NCBI GenBank assembly: GCA_002839375.1
Contig: PGXY01000006.1
Span: forward strand, 277,967-341,966
Source of the DNA: Spirochaetae bacterium HGW-Spirochaetae-1
GTDB lineage: Bacteria > Spirochaetota > UBA4802 > UBA5550
Reading direction: 5' to 3'
DNA: 64,000 nucleotides
In this document: positions 19,412 through 29,217 of the stretch, in pieces
Layout: each line of letters starts with the position of its first letter
Position numbering within the stretch: position 1 is the first letter of the stretch
Notes under the pieces: model-generated
What the model saw: the letters and a program-made list of their open reading frames with translations, nothing else
Told to the model about the DNA's origin: nothing
The model's database searches: none
Translations under genes and position numbers: made by a program

Positions 19412-20296
19412 TTGAAATCGACCATTGAATTTCTGAAATTTAGATATATTGCCTATGCTGTTTCAGCGGGCTTGTTTATAGCTTTTACCACCTTTACTGT
19501 TATGCAGGGCGGTATCAATTTCGGTATTGATTTCGTCGGCGGTGTCAAAATAATTGCCAAATTTGAAAAGCATGTGAGCGAAACTGACTTAAGGAAGTCA
19601 TTGAGCGGTATGAATCCCCTGATCCAGCAGATCGGAGAAAAAGATCTCAATGAATTCATCATATCCACAAAACTTGCCGGTGACAGTACCGATGATAGTA
19701 AAAAGAGCCTGGAGCAGATCAAGACGGAGTTAAACAAAAATTTTAAGAATATTGAATTTCTCAGCGAAGAAACCGTTGGTCCTGCCATAGGAAATATTTT
19801 AAAGCGTTCAGCAATAAAACTTTTTATAATATCGATTATACTGATGACCGTTTATCTGGCCTTTCGCTTCGAATTCAAGTATTCAGTGGGAGCCATGGCG
19901 GCGCTGCTTCATGACATTGCCATTTCAGTGGCATTTATCGGTTTTGCTAGGGTTGAATTAAATATTCCCGTAGTAGCTGCCTTGCTGACTATTTTCGGAT
20001 ATTCAGTCAACGATACTATTGTTATATTTGACCGGATACGGGAAAACGTTCAGGTAAAGTCGAAACAGACATTTACCGAGGTAATTGATAAATCCGTAAA
20101 TCAGTCCATGAGCAGGACCCTCCTCACATCTTTGACCACGCTCTTTTCCGTTGCAGCATTGTATTTTCTCGGTGGTGAGGTATTGAATGATTTTGCCAAG
20201 GTATTGCTTTTCGGCATCGCCGTCGGTACCTATTCTTCCATATACATTGCTTCACCAATATTGGTGGCCTGGGAAAAATTATTGATAAAAAAATGA
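19412..20296 (+). CDS. secF: Protein translocase subunit SecF
   Basis: The 294-residue protein carries the SecF motif FGIDFVGGVKI near the N terminus and the membrane signature YSVNDTIVIFDRIREN. It starts with TTG at 19412 behind GGAGAGAG, 20 bases after secD. It completes the SecDF channel. Confidence 0.96.
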   Translation: MKSTIEFLKFRYIAYAVSAGLFIAFTTFTVMQGGINFGIDFVGGVKIIAKFEKHVSETDLRKSLSGMNPLIQQIGEKDLNEFIISTKLAGDSTDDSKKSLEQIKTELNKNFKNIEFLSEETVGPAIGNILKRSAIKLFIISIILMTVYLAFRFEFKYSVGAMAALLHDIAISVAFIGFARVELNIPVVAALLTIFGYSVNDTIVIFDRIRENVQVKSKQTFTEVIDKSVNQSMSRTLLTSLTTLFSVAALYFLGGEVLNDFAKVLLFGIAVGTYSSIYIASPILVAWEKLLIKK

Positions 20297-20308
20297 TGTT
20301 TTAATGCG

Positions 20309-21205
20309 GTGAAAATATCATTTTTTACAGCCCTGTTTTTCATTATATTTTTATCAGCAATCCATGGTCAGGGGGAAAATGATCCCCTGACAGAAGAATA
20401 CAGCGCCCGGCATATATATTCCTTTACGAAGAACCTTGTCAATCAGGAGGAATATTACCGGGCATATACGGAACTTCTCCGCCTGAATGCCTACCACCCG
20501 GGGTATTTGTCCCCCCTTGAGTTCTCAGTCATGGAAAATTATCTTCTCTTCAGGGGACGGCAGTTCAATACGCTGCTGACGAAATTTGATGCTAATACAA
20601 AAATGTCTAATCCACCTTTGCTATTGTTTGCAATCGATGCATCCCTGGAGCTGTCACGATATGAGCGTATGGATACCCTGATCAGTCAATGGACCATGGG
20701 CGGGAATGACCTGTTTGATGAAATGATGTTCAGGCGAAGAACTTTGTCTTTTTGTATGACCGGTAATTTTACTGCACTTGAAGAAACGAGGCGGATGTAT
20801 GCCGGCAGGGATTTCAGTGCATACGCGGAACTGGTTGCCTGGGCAAAGGAAGGCCATGGCCGGCTCAAATCGCCTGTAGCGGCGTCCGTTTTCGGCATCA
20901 TACCCGGTATGGGATATGTTTATTCCGGTGATACTAATACAGGCCTGGTAGCTCTTGTGGTAATATCCCTGAGTGCGGTATTGACATATTCAGCCTTTCA
21001 CTATAATAACAAAGCTGCCGGCATCTTTATCGGGGCCATTGGTACCTTTTTCTACACAGGCAGCATTCTCGGCGGCTATATGCGCACGAGAAACTATAAC
21101 CGGTCAGTAATGGATCAGATGAAAAAAGATTTGATAAACGGGGCAGGGCTTGATAAGGATCATGAATTATTGTTAAATAACTTTGGACCGGCAACGCATG
21201 AGTGA
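20309..21205 (+). CDS. Secreted/membrane protein with helical repeats, unknown role
   Basis: From GTG 20309 the 298-residue protein has a signal peptide (ISFFTALFFIIFLSAIHGQ), a helical, possibly TPR-like region (residues 30-190), and two C-terminal membrane segments beginning with FGIIPGMGYVYSGD. That 'PG-G-Y-G' turn followed by two helices is common in small membrane proteins of unknown function. It follows secF by 13 bases and overlaps ribD by a few bases, so it belongs to the same transcript. Confidence 0.65.
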   Translation: MKISFFTALFFIIFLSAIHGQGENDPLTEEYSARHIYSFTKNLVNQEEYYRAYTELLRLNAYHPGYLSPLEFSVMENYLLFRGRQFNTLLTKFDANTKMSNPPLLLFAIDASLELSRYERMDTLISQWTMGGNDLFDEMMFRRRTLSFCMTGNFTALEETRRMYAGRDFSAYAELVAWAKEGHGRLKSPVAASVFGIIPGMGYVYSGDTNTGLVALVVISLSAVLTYSAFHYNNKAAGIFIGAIGTFFYTGSILGGYMRTRNYNRSVMDQMKKDLINGAGLDKDHELLLNNFGPATHE

Positions 21206-22433
21206 GCATCAAACATACATGGCGATGGCCCTGGGTATAGCCTTTGACCAAATGGGGAGCACGTCGCCCAATCCGGCCGTTGGTGCGGTCATCGTAAAAA
21301 ATGATACGGTCATTTCTATGGGCGGAACCCGTCCCTGCGGCTCTGATCATGCCGAGGTCGTGGCATTGAAATCGGCCCGTGAATGGTCTGCAAAGACGGG
21401 AAATAGTATAGATGGTGCTTTTATGTATGTCTCCCTTGAACCCTGCAATCATCACGGCAAGACACCGCCATGCACCGAGGCAATTATTGCATCGGGAATA
21501 AAACGGGTATATCTGGCCATGCTAGATCCCAATCCACTTGTGGCAGGGAAGGGCGTGAAGCGATTAAAGGATGCCGGCATTGATGTCGTGCTCATGCATG
21601 AATATACCGCTCAGGCGGCGGATCTCCTGCGGCCCTTTAAAAAATATATTCTTCGAAAAAGGCCATATATACTGAATAAAAGCGCCATTACTCTCGATGG
21701 AAGGATTGCCGCCGACACGGGTAGTTCACAATGGATTTCATCGGAACATTCACGTTTCATTACGCACCGGTTGCGGGCCAGGGTCGATGCCATAATCGTC
21801 GGTAAAAATACGTATCTTAACGATAATCCATCCCTCAATGTACGCCTTGAATCATTCAGTGATGAAGTGACTGAATATTTTAAAGGGAAAATTCCTTTTT
21901 TCGGCAGGAGAAACATTTTTCTTGAAGGGCTTGTGGAAAGAGAACCGGACAATATCGTGCAGCCCCTGAGGGTATTGATCGGTCTGCCCGAAGAAATTGA
22001 TGAAACTAAAAAATTTTTTACCGACGGCAATTATATCATAATCGAACGAAAAGACGTGTATGAGTCCATGGCCGAGAAAGGTGGAGAAAGGTCGCGGTTA
22101 CTGGAAAAATTAAATATTGAAACCGTTGACTGCCATGACTACCTTGATATGGTGGACGGAGTTCTACAGGTCCTTTATGACCGAGGCGTTATGCTGGCCA
22201 TGCTCGAGGGAGGAGGCACGCTGAACGGCTCATTCCTCGATGCCGGGGCCATTGATCAGTTCCTGTATATCATAGCTCCCAAGGTGCTTGGCAGTGGTCT
22301 GCCGGTGATGAGGGGCAGGGAAAAATCCCGTATTGCCGATTCACTGATGCTTCACGACATATCGGGCATGATTATTAAAAATGATATTTTTTATAATGGG
22401 TACAGGGAATCGTATAATTTCGAAATGATGTGA
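21198..22433 (+). CDS. ribD: Riboflavin biosynthesis protein RibD, bifunctional
   Basis: The N-terminal deaminase domain has the zinc motifs HAEVVAL and PCNHHGKTPPC; the C-terminal reductase domain begins near residue 150 (RPYILNKSAITLDGRIA). The enzyme performs the deamination and reduction steps on the pyrimidine precursor of riboflavin. At 411 residues it is longer than the usual 360-370, mostly through insertions in the reductase domain (for example VERSKFF-type segments around residues 215-300 with no close counterpart in short homologues). I choose ATG 21198 over TTG 21183. ribE follows. Confidence 0.92.
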   Translation: MSEHQTYMAMALGIAFDQMGSTSPNPAVGAVIVKNDTVISMGGTRPCGSDHAEVVALKSAREWSAKTGNSIDGAFMYVSLEPCNHHGKTPPCTEAIIASGIKRVYLAMLDPNPLVAGKGVKRLKDAGIDVVLMHEYTAQAADLLRPFKKYILRKRPYILNKSAITLDGRIAADTGSSQWISSEHSRFITHRLRARVDAIIVGKNTYLNDNPSLNVRLESFSDEVTEYFKGKIPFFGRRNIFLEGLVEREPDNIVQPLRVLIGLPEEIDETKKFFTDGNYIIIERKDVYESMAEKGGERSRLLEKLNIETVDCHDYLDMVDGVLQVLYDRGVMLAMLEGGGTLNGSFLDAGAIDQFLYIIAPKVLGSGLPVMRGREKSRIADSLMLHDISGMIIKNDIFYNGYRESYNFEMM

Positions 22434-22441
22434 GGTGAAAC

Positions 22442-23098
22442 GTGTTTACCGGACTGATAGAAGAGATTGGCTCTGTGAAAAGCATCACTTCCTCGGGAGA
22501 TGGATATCTTCTCGAGATCGAGGCGCAGGTAGTCCTGGGTGAAACGCGGATTGGCGATTCCATTTCAATTAATGGTGCCTGTCAGACCGTAACAGAAGTC
22601 AAAAGCAGATCCTTTACAGTTTTTGTTTCAAAGATTACAGCATCAATCACCACCCTGGGGGAATTCAAGCCGGGGAGGAAGGTAAACCTGGAAAGGGCCA
22701 TGACTCCTTCGTCGAGATTCGGGGGCCATATTGTTCAGGGACATGTAGACGGTACGGGTATTATACAATCCGTAAAAAAAGATGCCAGCGGTCAGGAGAT
22801 ACATATAGCCGCTTCTCATGAGCTTTTAAGATATGTGGTGGCGAAAGGTTCTGTCTCTGTCGACGGTATATCTCTCACCGTGGTTTCACTGCATGATGAT
22901 TCATTTGTCCTGTATCTCATACCGGAAACCTTGTCAAAAACAATTATCGGCGATTGGAAGCCGGGCGGCACGGTCAATATTGAGGTTGATATTCTTGCCA
23001 AGTATGTAGAGCGAATGCTGGGTAATAATAAAGACGAACACGAATCGGATCGCGACGATGTTTTGCGGCGAAAACTTTTCGAAGAGGGGTATATATAA
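22442..23098 (+). CDS. ribE: Riboflavin synthase alpha chain
   Basis: The 218-residue protein starts at GTG with the family-typical MFTGLIEEIGSV and has the two tandem lumazine-binding repeats, including SINGACQTV in the first and SVDGISLTVV in the second. It dismutates two lumazines to riboflavin. The last 20 residues are a charged extension beyond the usual end. ribA/ribB and ribH are not adjacent. No FMN riboswitch is visible. Confidence 0.95.
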   Translation: MFTGLIEEIGSVKSITSSGDGYLLEIEAQVVLGETRIGDSISINGACQTVTEVKSRSFTVFVSKITASITTLGEFKPGRKVNLERAMTPSSRFGGHIVQGHVDGTGIIQSVKKDASGQEIHIAASHELLRYVVAKGSVSVDGISLTVVSLHDDSFVLYLIPETLSKTIIGDWKPGGTVNIEVDILAKYVERMLGNNKDEHESDRDDVLRRKLFEEGYI

Positions 23099-23101
23099 AC
23101 G

Positions 23102-23449
23102 TTACAGGTTCAGGTCAGGATAGAGACGCATAAGCTCCTTGTCTGTTTTGATGGTAAAAAATTTATCAAGATACGAAATGGAAAAGATATTTGCGATCTC
23201 TTCGGTGATATTAATAAGTATAAGCTCGCTTTCGCTGTTTTTCGCCGTGTTCAAAGTTTTTATCAACGAGCCGATGCCCGATGAATCGATGAGCCTGACC
23301 TTTTTTAAGTCAATGACAATGAGCTTCGCTTTAGCGGAAAAGAGCTGTGACATTTTTTCTTCAAAGATCTGCACATGCTCTATATTGAACTTTCCGTTCA
23401 GAATGACAACAGCCCGTCCTTTTTTACTTACTGATATAGTGATTTCCAT
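23102..23449 (-). CDS. Anti-sigma factor antagonist (STAS domain)
   Basis: A 115-residue SpoIIAA-like STAS domain protein. The phosphorylatable serine lies in the motif LIDSSGIGSLI. Such proteins bind kinase/anti-sigma partners in partner-switching control. Although the frame opens at 23461, the second ATG (23449) has GAGGAAA just upstream and gives the standard start MEITISV. No kinase or phosphatase partner is adjacent. It converges tail to tail with ribE with only three bases between. Confidence 0.88.
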   Translation of the reverse strand: MEITISVSKKGRAVVILNGKFNIEHVQIFEEKMSQLFSAKAKLIVIDLKKVRLIDSSGIGSLIKTLNTAKNSESELILINITEEIANIFSISYLDKFFTIKTDKELMRLYPDLNL

Positions 23450-23546
23450 CTGTTTCCTCATGCCCGGAATCGGCAGGTATTAATTTATGATATTATACCT
23501 CATGTAGCTATATTTAAAAAGTCTTTTTTTTAACTATGCAATAGAT

Positions 23547-24632
23547 TCAGCCCAGATCGAATATTTTATTTAACCGGATAGAAGAGGGGGACACGGGCAA
23601 ATTGATTTTTTGACCGTTTTTATGCGCCGAAAGGTAGATGGCGTGTATTATTTCCAGGGCCTTGTATCCATCCAGCGACGAGGAGGTAACCGGCAATTCA
23701 GTGTTTTTTATCAGTCTTTTCGTTTCCTCGTACAAATTGCTGAAGCAACTGGTCTTCTTGTAACGCGGAAAAGCCCGTTCCCTCAGATCGCGGAATCCCT
23801 TGTAAAATCCGGATTTTTCATTTTTATACAATTTTTCATAACCGTTGCCAATGACTATTTTCCCCTCGCTGCCCCATATGACCAGTTCGAAAGTGAAATA
23901 ATTTCTTTTACCGCCGGCTTCGAGAAAAATATCTATTCCCGTATCGGTCTTCAACCAGGCTGCTGCCCTGTCTTCGAACCCGCTTTTTCTCGTGTACCGG
24001 GTTATTTCGCCCGAGACACAAGTTATTTCACCGAAGAAAAAACGTATGATGTCTACGAGGTGTGTACCGTCGTGCAGCAGGGGACCGCCGCCTTCATCGA
24101 TACGGGAATTGCCCCGGTATTCGCCGGTCAGAACCGACGCATGAACGGTTCTTATTTCTCCAATAGCGCCTGATTCTATCAGACTCTTTACTTTTTTATA
24201 TCTGTTGTCGTATCTTCTTTCATGGTTTACAAGAAGAATTGTTCCACTATCTTTACAGGCGCGCAATAATTCACGGGTTTTTATCAGGCTGGGGGCAATG
24301 GGTTTTTCCATAACTATTAGTCTGGCGCCGTTTTTTGCGGCTGCAATACCTATTTCATGATGGCTTTCAGTCCAGGTGGCCACAATCACCATTTCAGGTG
24401 CGGCCTGTCTGAAAAGATCGGTATGGGAACGGAAAATTGTACTGGAACTAAGGCCTGCCAGTGAAGCAAAATGGTGCAGTCTCGCTTCATTGATGTCCAC
24501 TGCATGGGTGATGGAAATTCCCGCTGAAAGGCAGCCGCCATAATGTGTGCATGGTTTATTGCGCAGAGGATCATTTTCCAGCAAAAAACCGATACGGCCG
24601 CAGCCTATGAGGGCGACATTAATATGATTCAT
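23547..24632 (-). CDS. Gfo/Idh/MocA family oxidoreductase
   Basis: The 361-residue protein has an N-terminal Rossmann fold (NVALIGCGRIGF) and the family EKP motif (VMEKPIAPS) with a downstream HDGTHLVD active-site region. Members oxidise or reduce sugars and cyclitols using NAD(P). The start is supported by AGGAG. It lies 23 bases after the glutamine synthetase gene on the same strand and is probably cotranscribed; this may mean it modifies an amino-sugar or a nitrogen-linked metabolite, but that is only inference. Confidence 0.85.
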   Translation of the reverse strand: MNHINVALIGCGRIGFLLENDPLRNKPCTHYGGCLSAGISITHAVDINEARLHHFASLAGLSSSTIFRSHTDLFRQAAPEMVIVATWTESHHEIGIAAAKNGARLIVMEKPIAPSLIKTRELLRACKDSGTILLVNHERRYDNRYKKVKSLIESGAIGEIRTVHASVLTGEYRGNSRIDEGGGPLLHDGTHLVDIIRFFFGEITCVSGEITRYTRKSGFEDRAAAWLKTDTGIDIFLEAGGKRNYFTFELVIWGSEGKIVIGNGYEKLYKNEKSGFYKGFRDLRERAFPRYKKTSCFSNLYEETKRLIKNTELPVTSSSLDGYKALEIIHAIYLSAHKNGQKINLPVSPSSIRLNKIFDLG

Positions 24633-24655
24633 AGGCTCCTGCTACTGTGCATGGA

Positions 24656-25963
24656 TTATAACAACGGAAGATATTCATTTATTTCATAGTCAGTGATATA
24701 TCGGTTGTACTTATGGAGTTCGAATAATTTATTTTCAACGAATTTTTTGTGGATGATTGCGCCCACGGTCTCTTTCATGAAATCGCTTTTTTCAAAATCC
24801 TTCAGTGCCTCCTGGAGCTGCGTGGGAAGCGGCTCGAATTTATTCAGGTCGTTCTCCACGTCGAGGGGTGCCGGAAGTTTATATTTTTCCTCTATGCCCT
24901 TGAGGCCTGCCGCAAGCATGGCCGAAAAAGCCAGGTAGGGATTGCATGAGGGATCGGGATTGCGTAATTCAACCCGCATTGAATTGGATTTGTGCGATGC
25001 GCATTGCGGTATTCTCACCATGGCCTCCTGGCTGGTGATACCCCAGGTGGCATGAGTGGGACACTCAAAACCGTGTATTATCCGTTTATATGAATTAATC
25101 CACTGGTTTGTAAGAGCGAAGAATTCCCTGCTGTGATGCAGAAGTCCCGCGATAAAATGTTCCCCGTTGGCAGAAAGGTAATGCTCGCGGTTTTTATCGA
25201 AGAAGATGTTCTTGTCTCCCCTGAACAGGGATTGATGAATATGCAGTCCCGAACCGTTCTGGTTAGCCAGGGGCTTGGGCATGAAAGAAGCGTAGATATC
25301 GTTGAGCTGGCCGACTTCCTTGGTTATCAGCTTGAATGTCATGATATTATCGGCCGTGGAGAGGGCGTCTTCATGCCTCAGGTCTATTTCATGCTGGCTG
25401 TGTGATCCTTCATGATGCGATGAGATGACATTGATTCCCATTTTTTCCAGGGTCAGCACCGTCTGTCTCCGATAATCGGCTGCGGTATCAAGGGGAGTAA
25501 GGTCGAAATAGCCGCCGCGATCGAGTGTTTCCGGTGAGGAGGAATTTTTAAAAAAGAAGAACTCGATTTCAGGTCCCGTATAGAAGGCAAGCCCCTTTTC
25601 AGCGGCCTTCTGCATGTTCTGCTTGAGGATATACCGGGAATCTCCTTCAAAGTGTTTTTTGTCGTCGAGGAGGATATCACAGAAAAACCTGGCAACGGAA
25701 TCTTCTTTCGGGCGCCAGGGCAGAATCTGGAAGGTGGAAACGTCAGGCATGGCGATCATTTCACTTTCATTTGAGCGGATGAAGCCCTGGAGAGTGGCTC
25801 CGTCAAAGCGGACACCTTCAGTCAGGGCGTCCTCGAGTTCGTCTATCGTTATGGCGAAACTTTTCAGAAAACCGAGGATATCGGTAAACCATAAACGTAT
25901 AAACTTGACCTTGTTTTCATGGGCAAGTTTTAGAACATATTCCTTATCCTGGTCATGCATCAT
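24656..25963 (-). CDS. glnA: Glutamine synthetase type I
   Basis: The 435-residue protein makes glutamine from glutamate, ammonia and ATP. Motifs include the beta-grasp domain with RFDGATLQGF, the catalytic region GPEIEFFFF, the ammonia/glutamate site NGSGLHIHQSL, and RVELRNPDPSCNPYLAF. It is shorter than the adenylylated GSI-beta type, and the usual tyrosine adenylylation site is not seen, so it resembles the GSI-alpha type regulated by feedback or partner proteins. An oxidoreductase gene follows. Confidence 0.93.
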   Translation of the reverse strand: MMHDQDKEYVLKLAHENKVKFIRLWFTDILGFLKSFAITIDELEDALTEGVRFDGATLQGFIRSNESEMIAMPDVSTFQILPWRPKEDSVARFFCDILLDDKKHFEGDSRYILKQNMQKAAEKGLAFYTGPEIEFFFFKNSSSPETLDRGGYFDLTPLDTAADYRRQTVLTLEKMGINVISSHHEGSHSQHEIDLRHEDALSTADNIMTFKLITKEVGQLNDIYASFMPKPLANQNGSGLHIHQSLFRGDKNIFFDKNREHYLSANGEHFIAGLLHHSREFFALTNQWINSYKRIIHGFECPTHATWGITSQEAMVRIPQCASHKSNSMRVELRNPDPSCNPYLAFSAMLAAGLKGIEEKYKLPAPLDVENDLNKFEPLPTQLQEALKDFEKSDFMKETVGAIIHKKFVENKLFELHKYNRYITDYEINEYLPLL

Positions 25964-26062
25964 GGGGGCACTTATCTCCGTAAATGTAGTTTATCTGTTT
26001 GAAAAAAACTGTTATTATTTCCGATTGCATCGGTGAGCATGAAAGGACTCCGCCTTACCGTT

Positions 26063-27094
26063 TTACCAGCTCAGAAAGATGAGTACGGTAAACATGATCA
26101 TGATGGCCATAAAAAGAAGGAGTATTGTTATGGTTCCCCTGGAGAGTCCAAATGGAATCGCGCCGTCATCTAAAAGTGTTTTAGCCTTGTTGGTCTTGTT
26201 GGTCTTTTGAAAAGGCGTACCGCCGGCAATATATCCGTCTACGGCGGGATTGTATATCCGCAATTTCACCTGTTTCTCATCTTCAATGATTTTTCCATAG
26301 ATATCATCTCCAAGTTTGGTCAGTATCTCTATGGGGTCATTTTTTCCCGTACCTGCCTTTATATCAATAACCTCGGCAGGTACCGGGCGTATCTGATTTT
26401 CTTCTCGCAGGCCCAGGATGTCGATGTAGTGATTCTGTTTTTCCGAATTCGGCAGTACCTTGGACATGATAATATCGCCGATTTTCAGTGCATAGATGGG
26501 GGTTCCTTTTACCGGAGCAAGAAGGGGTTTAAGAGTGAGGATTACAGCATCCTTTCCCAGGCCCAGTTTGTCTGACAGCCCCTTGCCCCCTGCAGATTTA
26601 TCCAGCGGCTTGCTTCTTCGTTCCTTGACTTCATAAAATTCTGCCGGCGTTATTTCCTGTATAACCGACTCCAGGGTGAGATTTTTTTCATGGAAAATCC
26701 GGTTTATCAGGTCATATAGTAAAATATCGAGATTGTCATAATCATAATTGTTGACGCTGCTAAAAAATCGGGTCATGGCGCCATTGTCGCTGGAGAGCTC
26801 CTTAAACTGATTTATCAGGGACGTGGTCATGCTGGTGTTAAAATGTCCTTTCCATTTGAGATCGGCTATAAATTCTTCGTATCGGTCCCAGCTTGTATGG
26901 AGTTCAAGATCATAGGCATCGGAGTAGGTCGAAACAACGGCGTTATATGATTCAAATAGTTTTTGGTTGTTGAAAATTATAAGGACCTGACCGTAGAGAT
27001 TCATTCCGGCTGATTTAAAACGGGCCTTTACGATTAAAATATTCTCATCTGACATGATATTGGTTTCATTATTCATACTATTTGTCTGTCTCAT
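26063..27094 (-). CDS. Unknown tail-anchored membrane protein
   Basis: The 343-residue protein is soluble for about 310 residues and ends with one hydrophobic helix (GTITILLLFMAIMIMFTVLIF) followed by two residues, a tail-anchor arrangement with the bulk of the protein in the cytoplasm. A short NKTNKAKT spacer precedes the anchor. The N terminus offers several methionines (residues 1, 7 and 14), so the start is uncertain. No known family is recognised. Confidence 0.6.
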   Translation of the reverse strand: MRQTNSMNNETNIMSDENILIVKARFKSAGMNLYGQVLIIFNNQKLFESYNAVVSTYSDAYDLELHTSWDRYEEFIADLKWKGHFNTSMTTSLINQFKELSSDNGAMTRFFSSVNNYDYDNLDILLYDLINRIFHEKNLTLESVIQEITPAEFYEVKERRSKPLDKSAGGKGLSDKLGLGKDAVILTLKPLLAPVKGTPIYALKIGDIIMSKVLPNSEKQNHYIDILGLREENQIRPVPAEVIDIKAGTGKNDPIEILTKLGDDIYGKIIEDEKQVKLRIYNPAVDGYIAGGTPFQKTNKTNKAKTLLDDGAIPFGLSRGTITILLLFMAIMIMFTVLIFLSW

Positions 27095-27413
27095 TTGCCT
27101 GGACTTGCTTTAGTGATATTTCCTGTCTGAAATTGTCAGAATGGAATACACAGAATGTACGCCTCGGAAATTTTTCCGGTTGAATGCCGGTTATCTTAAA
27201 GTGCCAAAGTCCCTGTGTCAATATAAAAATAGCGCCCCCAGGGCAATAAATCCGCTACAGTGAGATGCTGTTTTTTCCGGAATTTATGAAAATGTTGATG
27301 ACATTTGTTTAAAAAATAATTAATGTTTAAACGCTATAAATTATTTTTATTTGAGTACAATAATTACGATAAATATATCAGTGACGTGACCGAATAGACG
27401 GCGACTGATGAAG

Positions 27414-27436
27414 TGAGGGTATGGGGCATATCCTCA
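27414..27436 (+). promoter_or_regulatory. Short hairpin in gene-free stretch 27095-27476
   Basis: TGAGGGTATG (27414-27423) pairs with CATATCCTCA (27427-27436), one wobble, 3-base loop, ending 40 bases before the next gene. The rest of this 382-base divergent region is AT-rich and shows no other gene or named RNA. It should hold promoters for both flanking genes. Confidence 0.35.
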
Positions 27437-27476
27437 TGACTAATGGTTAGCAGGAAAGAACAGAGGATAGACTATA

Positions 27477-28643
27477 ATGATAAAAAACAGAAATGCAAAA
27501 AGGATCATTATCACAATAATTTTGCTTTTCTCCCGCACTGTTCCGGTGCCGGCATTTACCGATCAGACGACTTCCGAGAGAATATTAAAGGAAAATAAGG
27601 CTTTTATTGAATTTATCAATGTCAGCCTGACCAATTTTGCCGATGCGAAAGCCGATGGTTTCATGAAAATCTACGAAATGCATTTTAACGCCGATGTTGC
27701 CTACCTGCAGTCCGATTACAAACGGGCTTATAAAAAAGTTTATGCCTGCCAGGGAGAGATGGTCAAGCTCTATGAATCAATTCTGAGGGATTTGTACCTT
27801 GAGGATTCAAAAAACATCCTGGACAGGCTGGCGCCTGGAATAATCAAGTCGAAAAACTCACGGGCAAGGCTGTATCTCACCCTGGGGTATCGGGACAGAA
27901 CCATAAGTATGACCCATTATACCATCGGGGAAGCCTCAAATCCCAAGCTTTTTTCGTATAAGATATATAAATACGAGGAAGGCATTAAAATGGCACGTCG
28001 CGCCAAGCGATATGCCTTCCTGGCGCTTTTTGAGAGCCAGAATCCCGAGGTTAAGCGCAATATATATAAACAGGTGCTTAAAAAGGAGAAGGAAGAGGGA
28101 AATCCCTTTTTTAACCGGTTTCTGGACAAGGAAGGGGATGCATTTCTGAACGAACTCAATGTGAGCTTTGAAGAAATTGAAAAGAGGGAACTTCAGGATG
28201 GGGCGCAGAATAAATCCGTTGATGACAATAAGCTCATTAAAAGGGTGCGGTACCGGCGGGAAGAGCGCGCGGCACGTTATCTCATGGATAACGAGTTCGA
28301 CAGGGCCGAGGATATACTGCGTCAGTATGTCGACGATTTTAACTATAAATTAATCAGTGCTACTTTTGAGGTTCTTTCATCAGAAAAAAAAGAGGAATCT
28401 TCAGGTGCTTCCATGAGCGTGGATCAGTACAAGCTTCATTTACTTGATAACTATAGCAGGCTTTCGAAAAAATCCGCTGTTGAGGGCTTTCTTGATAAAA
28501 TAAAAGTCGATGATGAGATTGATAAGGACGCAGTGCAGGAAGAAAAAAAAGCCCCTGATGAAACTGTAAAAGAAGAAAAACCCGCAACTCCCGTGGAAAA
28601 CATGAATGATACAGACAAAAAAGAGAAGACGGACGGTAAATAA
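27477..28643 (+). CDS. Exported helical protein of unknown function
   Basis: The 388-residue protein has a signal peptide (RIIITIILLFSRTVPVPAF) and a mature part that is mostly alpha-helical with many charged residues (RYRREERAARYLMDNEFDRAEDILRQY), then a Lys/Glu/Pro-rich tail. The helical section resembles TPR or adhesin-like repeats but no clear family is seen. A PDZ lipoprotein gene follows in the same direction after 66 bases. Confidence 0.65.
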   Translation: MIKNRNAKRIIITIILLFSRTVPVPAFTDQTTSERILKENKAFIEFINVSLTNFADAKADGFMKIYEMHFNADVAYLQSDYKRAYKKVYACQGEMVKLYESILRDLYLEDSKNILDRLAPGIIKSKNSRARLYLTLGYRDRTISMTHYTIGEASNPKLFSYKIYKYEEGIKMARRAKRYAFLALFESQNPEVKRNIYKQVLKKEKEEGNPFFNRFLDKEGDAFLNELNVSFEEIEKRELQDGAQNKSVDDNKLIKRVRYRREERAARYLMDNEFDRAEDILRQYVDDFNYKLISATFEVLSSEKKEESSGASMSVDQYKLHLLDNYSRLSKKSAVEGFLDKIKVDDEIDKDAVQEEKKAPDETVKEEKPATPVENMNDTDKKEKTDGK

Positions 28644-28709
28644 TTGTCTAACAGGCGCATTAAGGTCGGATTTACCGGAGAAAAGATACAGGCAACCAGG
28701 AGTAGTTTT

Positions 28710-29060
28710 ATGAATTTTTCAGGCAGAAATATCCTACTTATTCTAACGGTATTGCTTTCGTTCAACTGCTCGAAGCCCGAGGGTCCGCTGCTGGGAATAC
28801 GGGTTCCCATTGGGGACGGGAAGGTAAGTAGTGAGACTCCCTATGTTGTTCATGAAGTAGTGGTGGACAGTCCCGCCTACAATGCAGGTATGCGCCCCGA
28901 TGATGTGATAATTCAGATAGACAGTGTACCGCTCAAAGGACTTCGTCACGATTATGTATATAAAAAACTCGTGCTGGGCAAGAAGGGAACAGCGGTTACC
29001 TTTGTGGTGGAGAGAGACGGCGAAACAAAAATCATCCAGGTGATACGTGGTGGGCGATGA
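28710..29060 (+). CDS. PDZ-domain lipoprotein
   Basis: From ATG 28710, preceded by AGGAG, the protein has 116 residues with a lipoprotein signal (LLILTVLLSFNC) and a PDZ domain (VVDSPAYNAGMRPDDVIIQIDSV). It should sit in the periplasm, tethered by lipid, and bind peptide C-termini. The frame is open upstream to 28644, but the ribosome binding site and lipobox fix the start. It may guide partners of the preceding exported protein. Confidence 0.75.
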   Translation: MNFSGRNILLILTVLLSFNCSKPEGPLLGIRVPIGDGKVSSETPYVVHEVVVDSPAYNAGMRPDDVIIQIDSVPLKGLRHDYVYKKLVLGKKGTAVTFVVERDGETKIIQVIRGGR

Positions 29061-29082
29061 AACGAGTGTTGGAGTTGTTGAA

Positions 29083-29178
29083 ATGAAAAATGCCGCATGG
29101 AAAATCATTGTCGCCTTTTCACTGTTCCTGATTACGGTGATAATCCTCGATATTCTGTATTGGGTGGGCTATCGCTGA
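29083..29178 (+). CDS. 31-residue single-pass membrane peptide
   Basis: A short frame from ATG 29083, with GGAG 8 bases upstream, encodes 31 residues. Residues 7-28 (KIIVAFSLFLITVIILDILYWV) form one membrane helix with a positive N terminus. It could also begin at GTG 29050, overlapping the PDZ gene. It lies between PDZ and HDOD genes on the same strand. Small size makes it uncertain, but spacing and composition favour a real gene. Confidence 0.5.
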   Translation: MKNAAWKIIVAFSLFLITVIILDILYWVGYR

Positions 29179-29217
29179 TGACCCGGTCTGGAAATTAAAT
29201 GTAAATGAGCCCCCTAG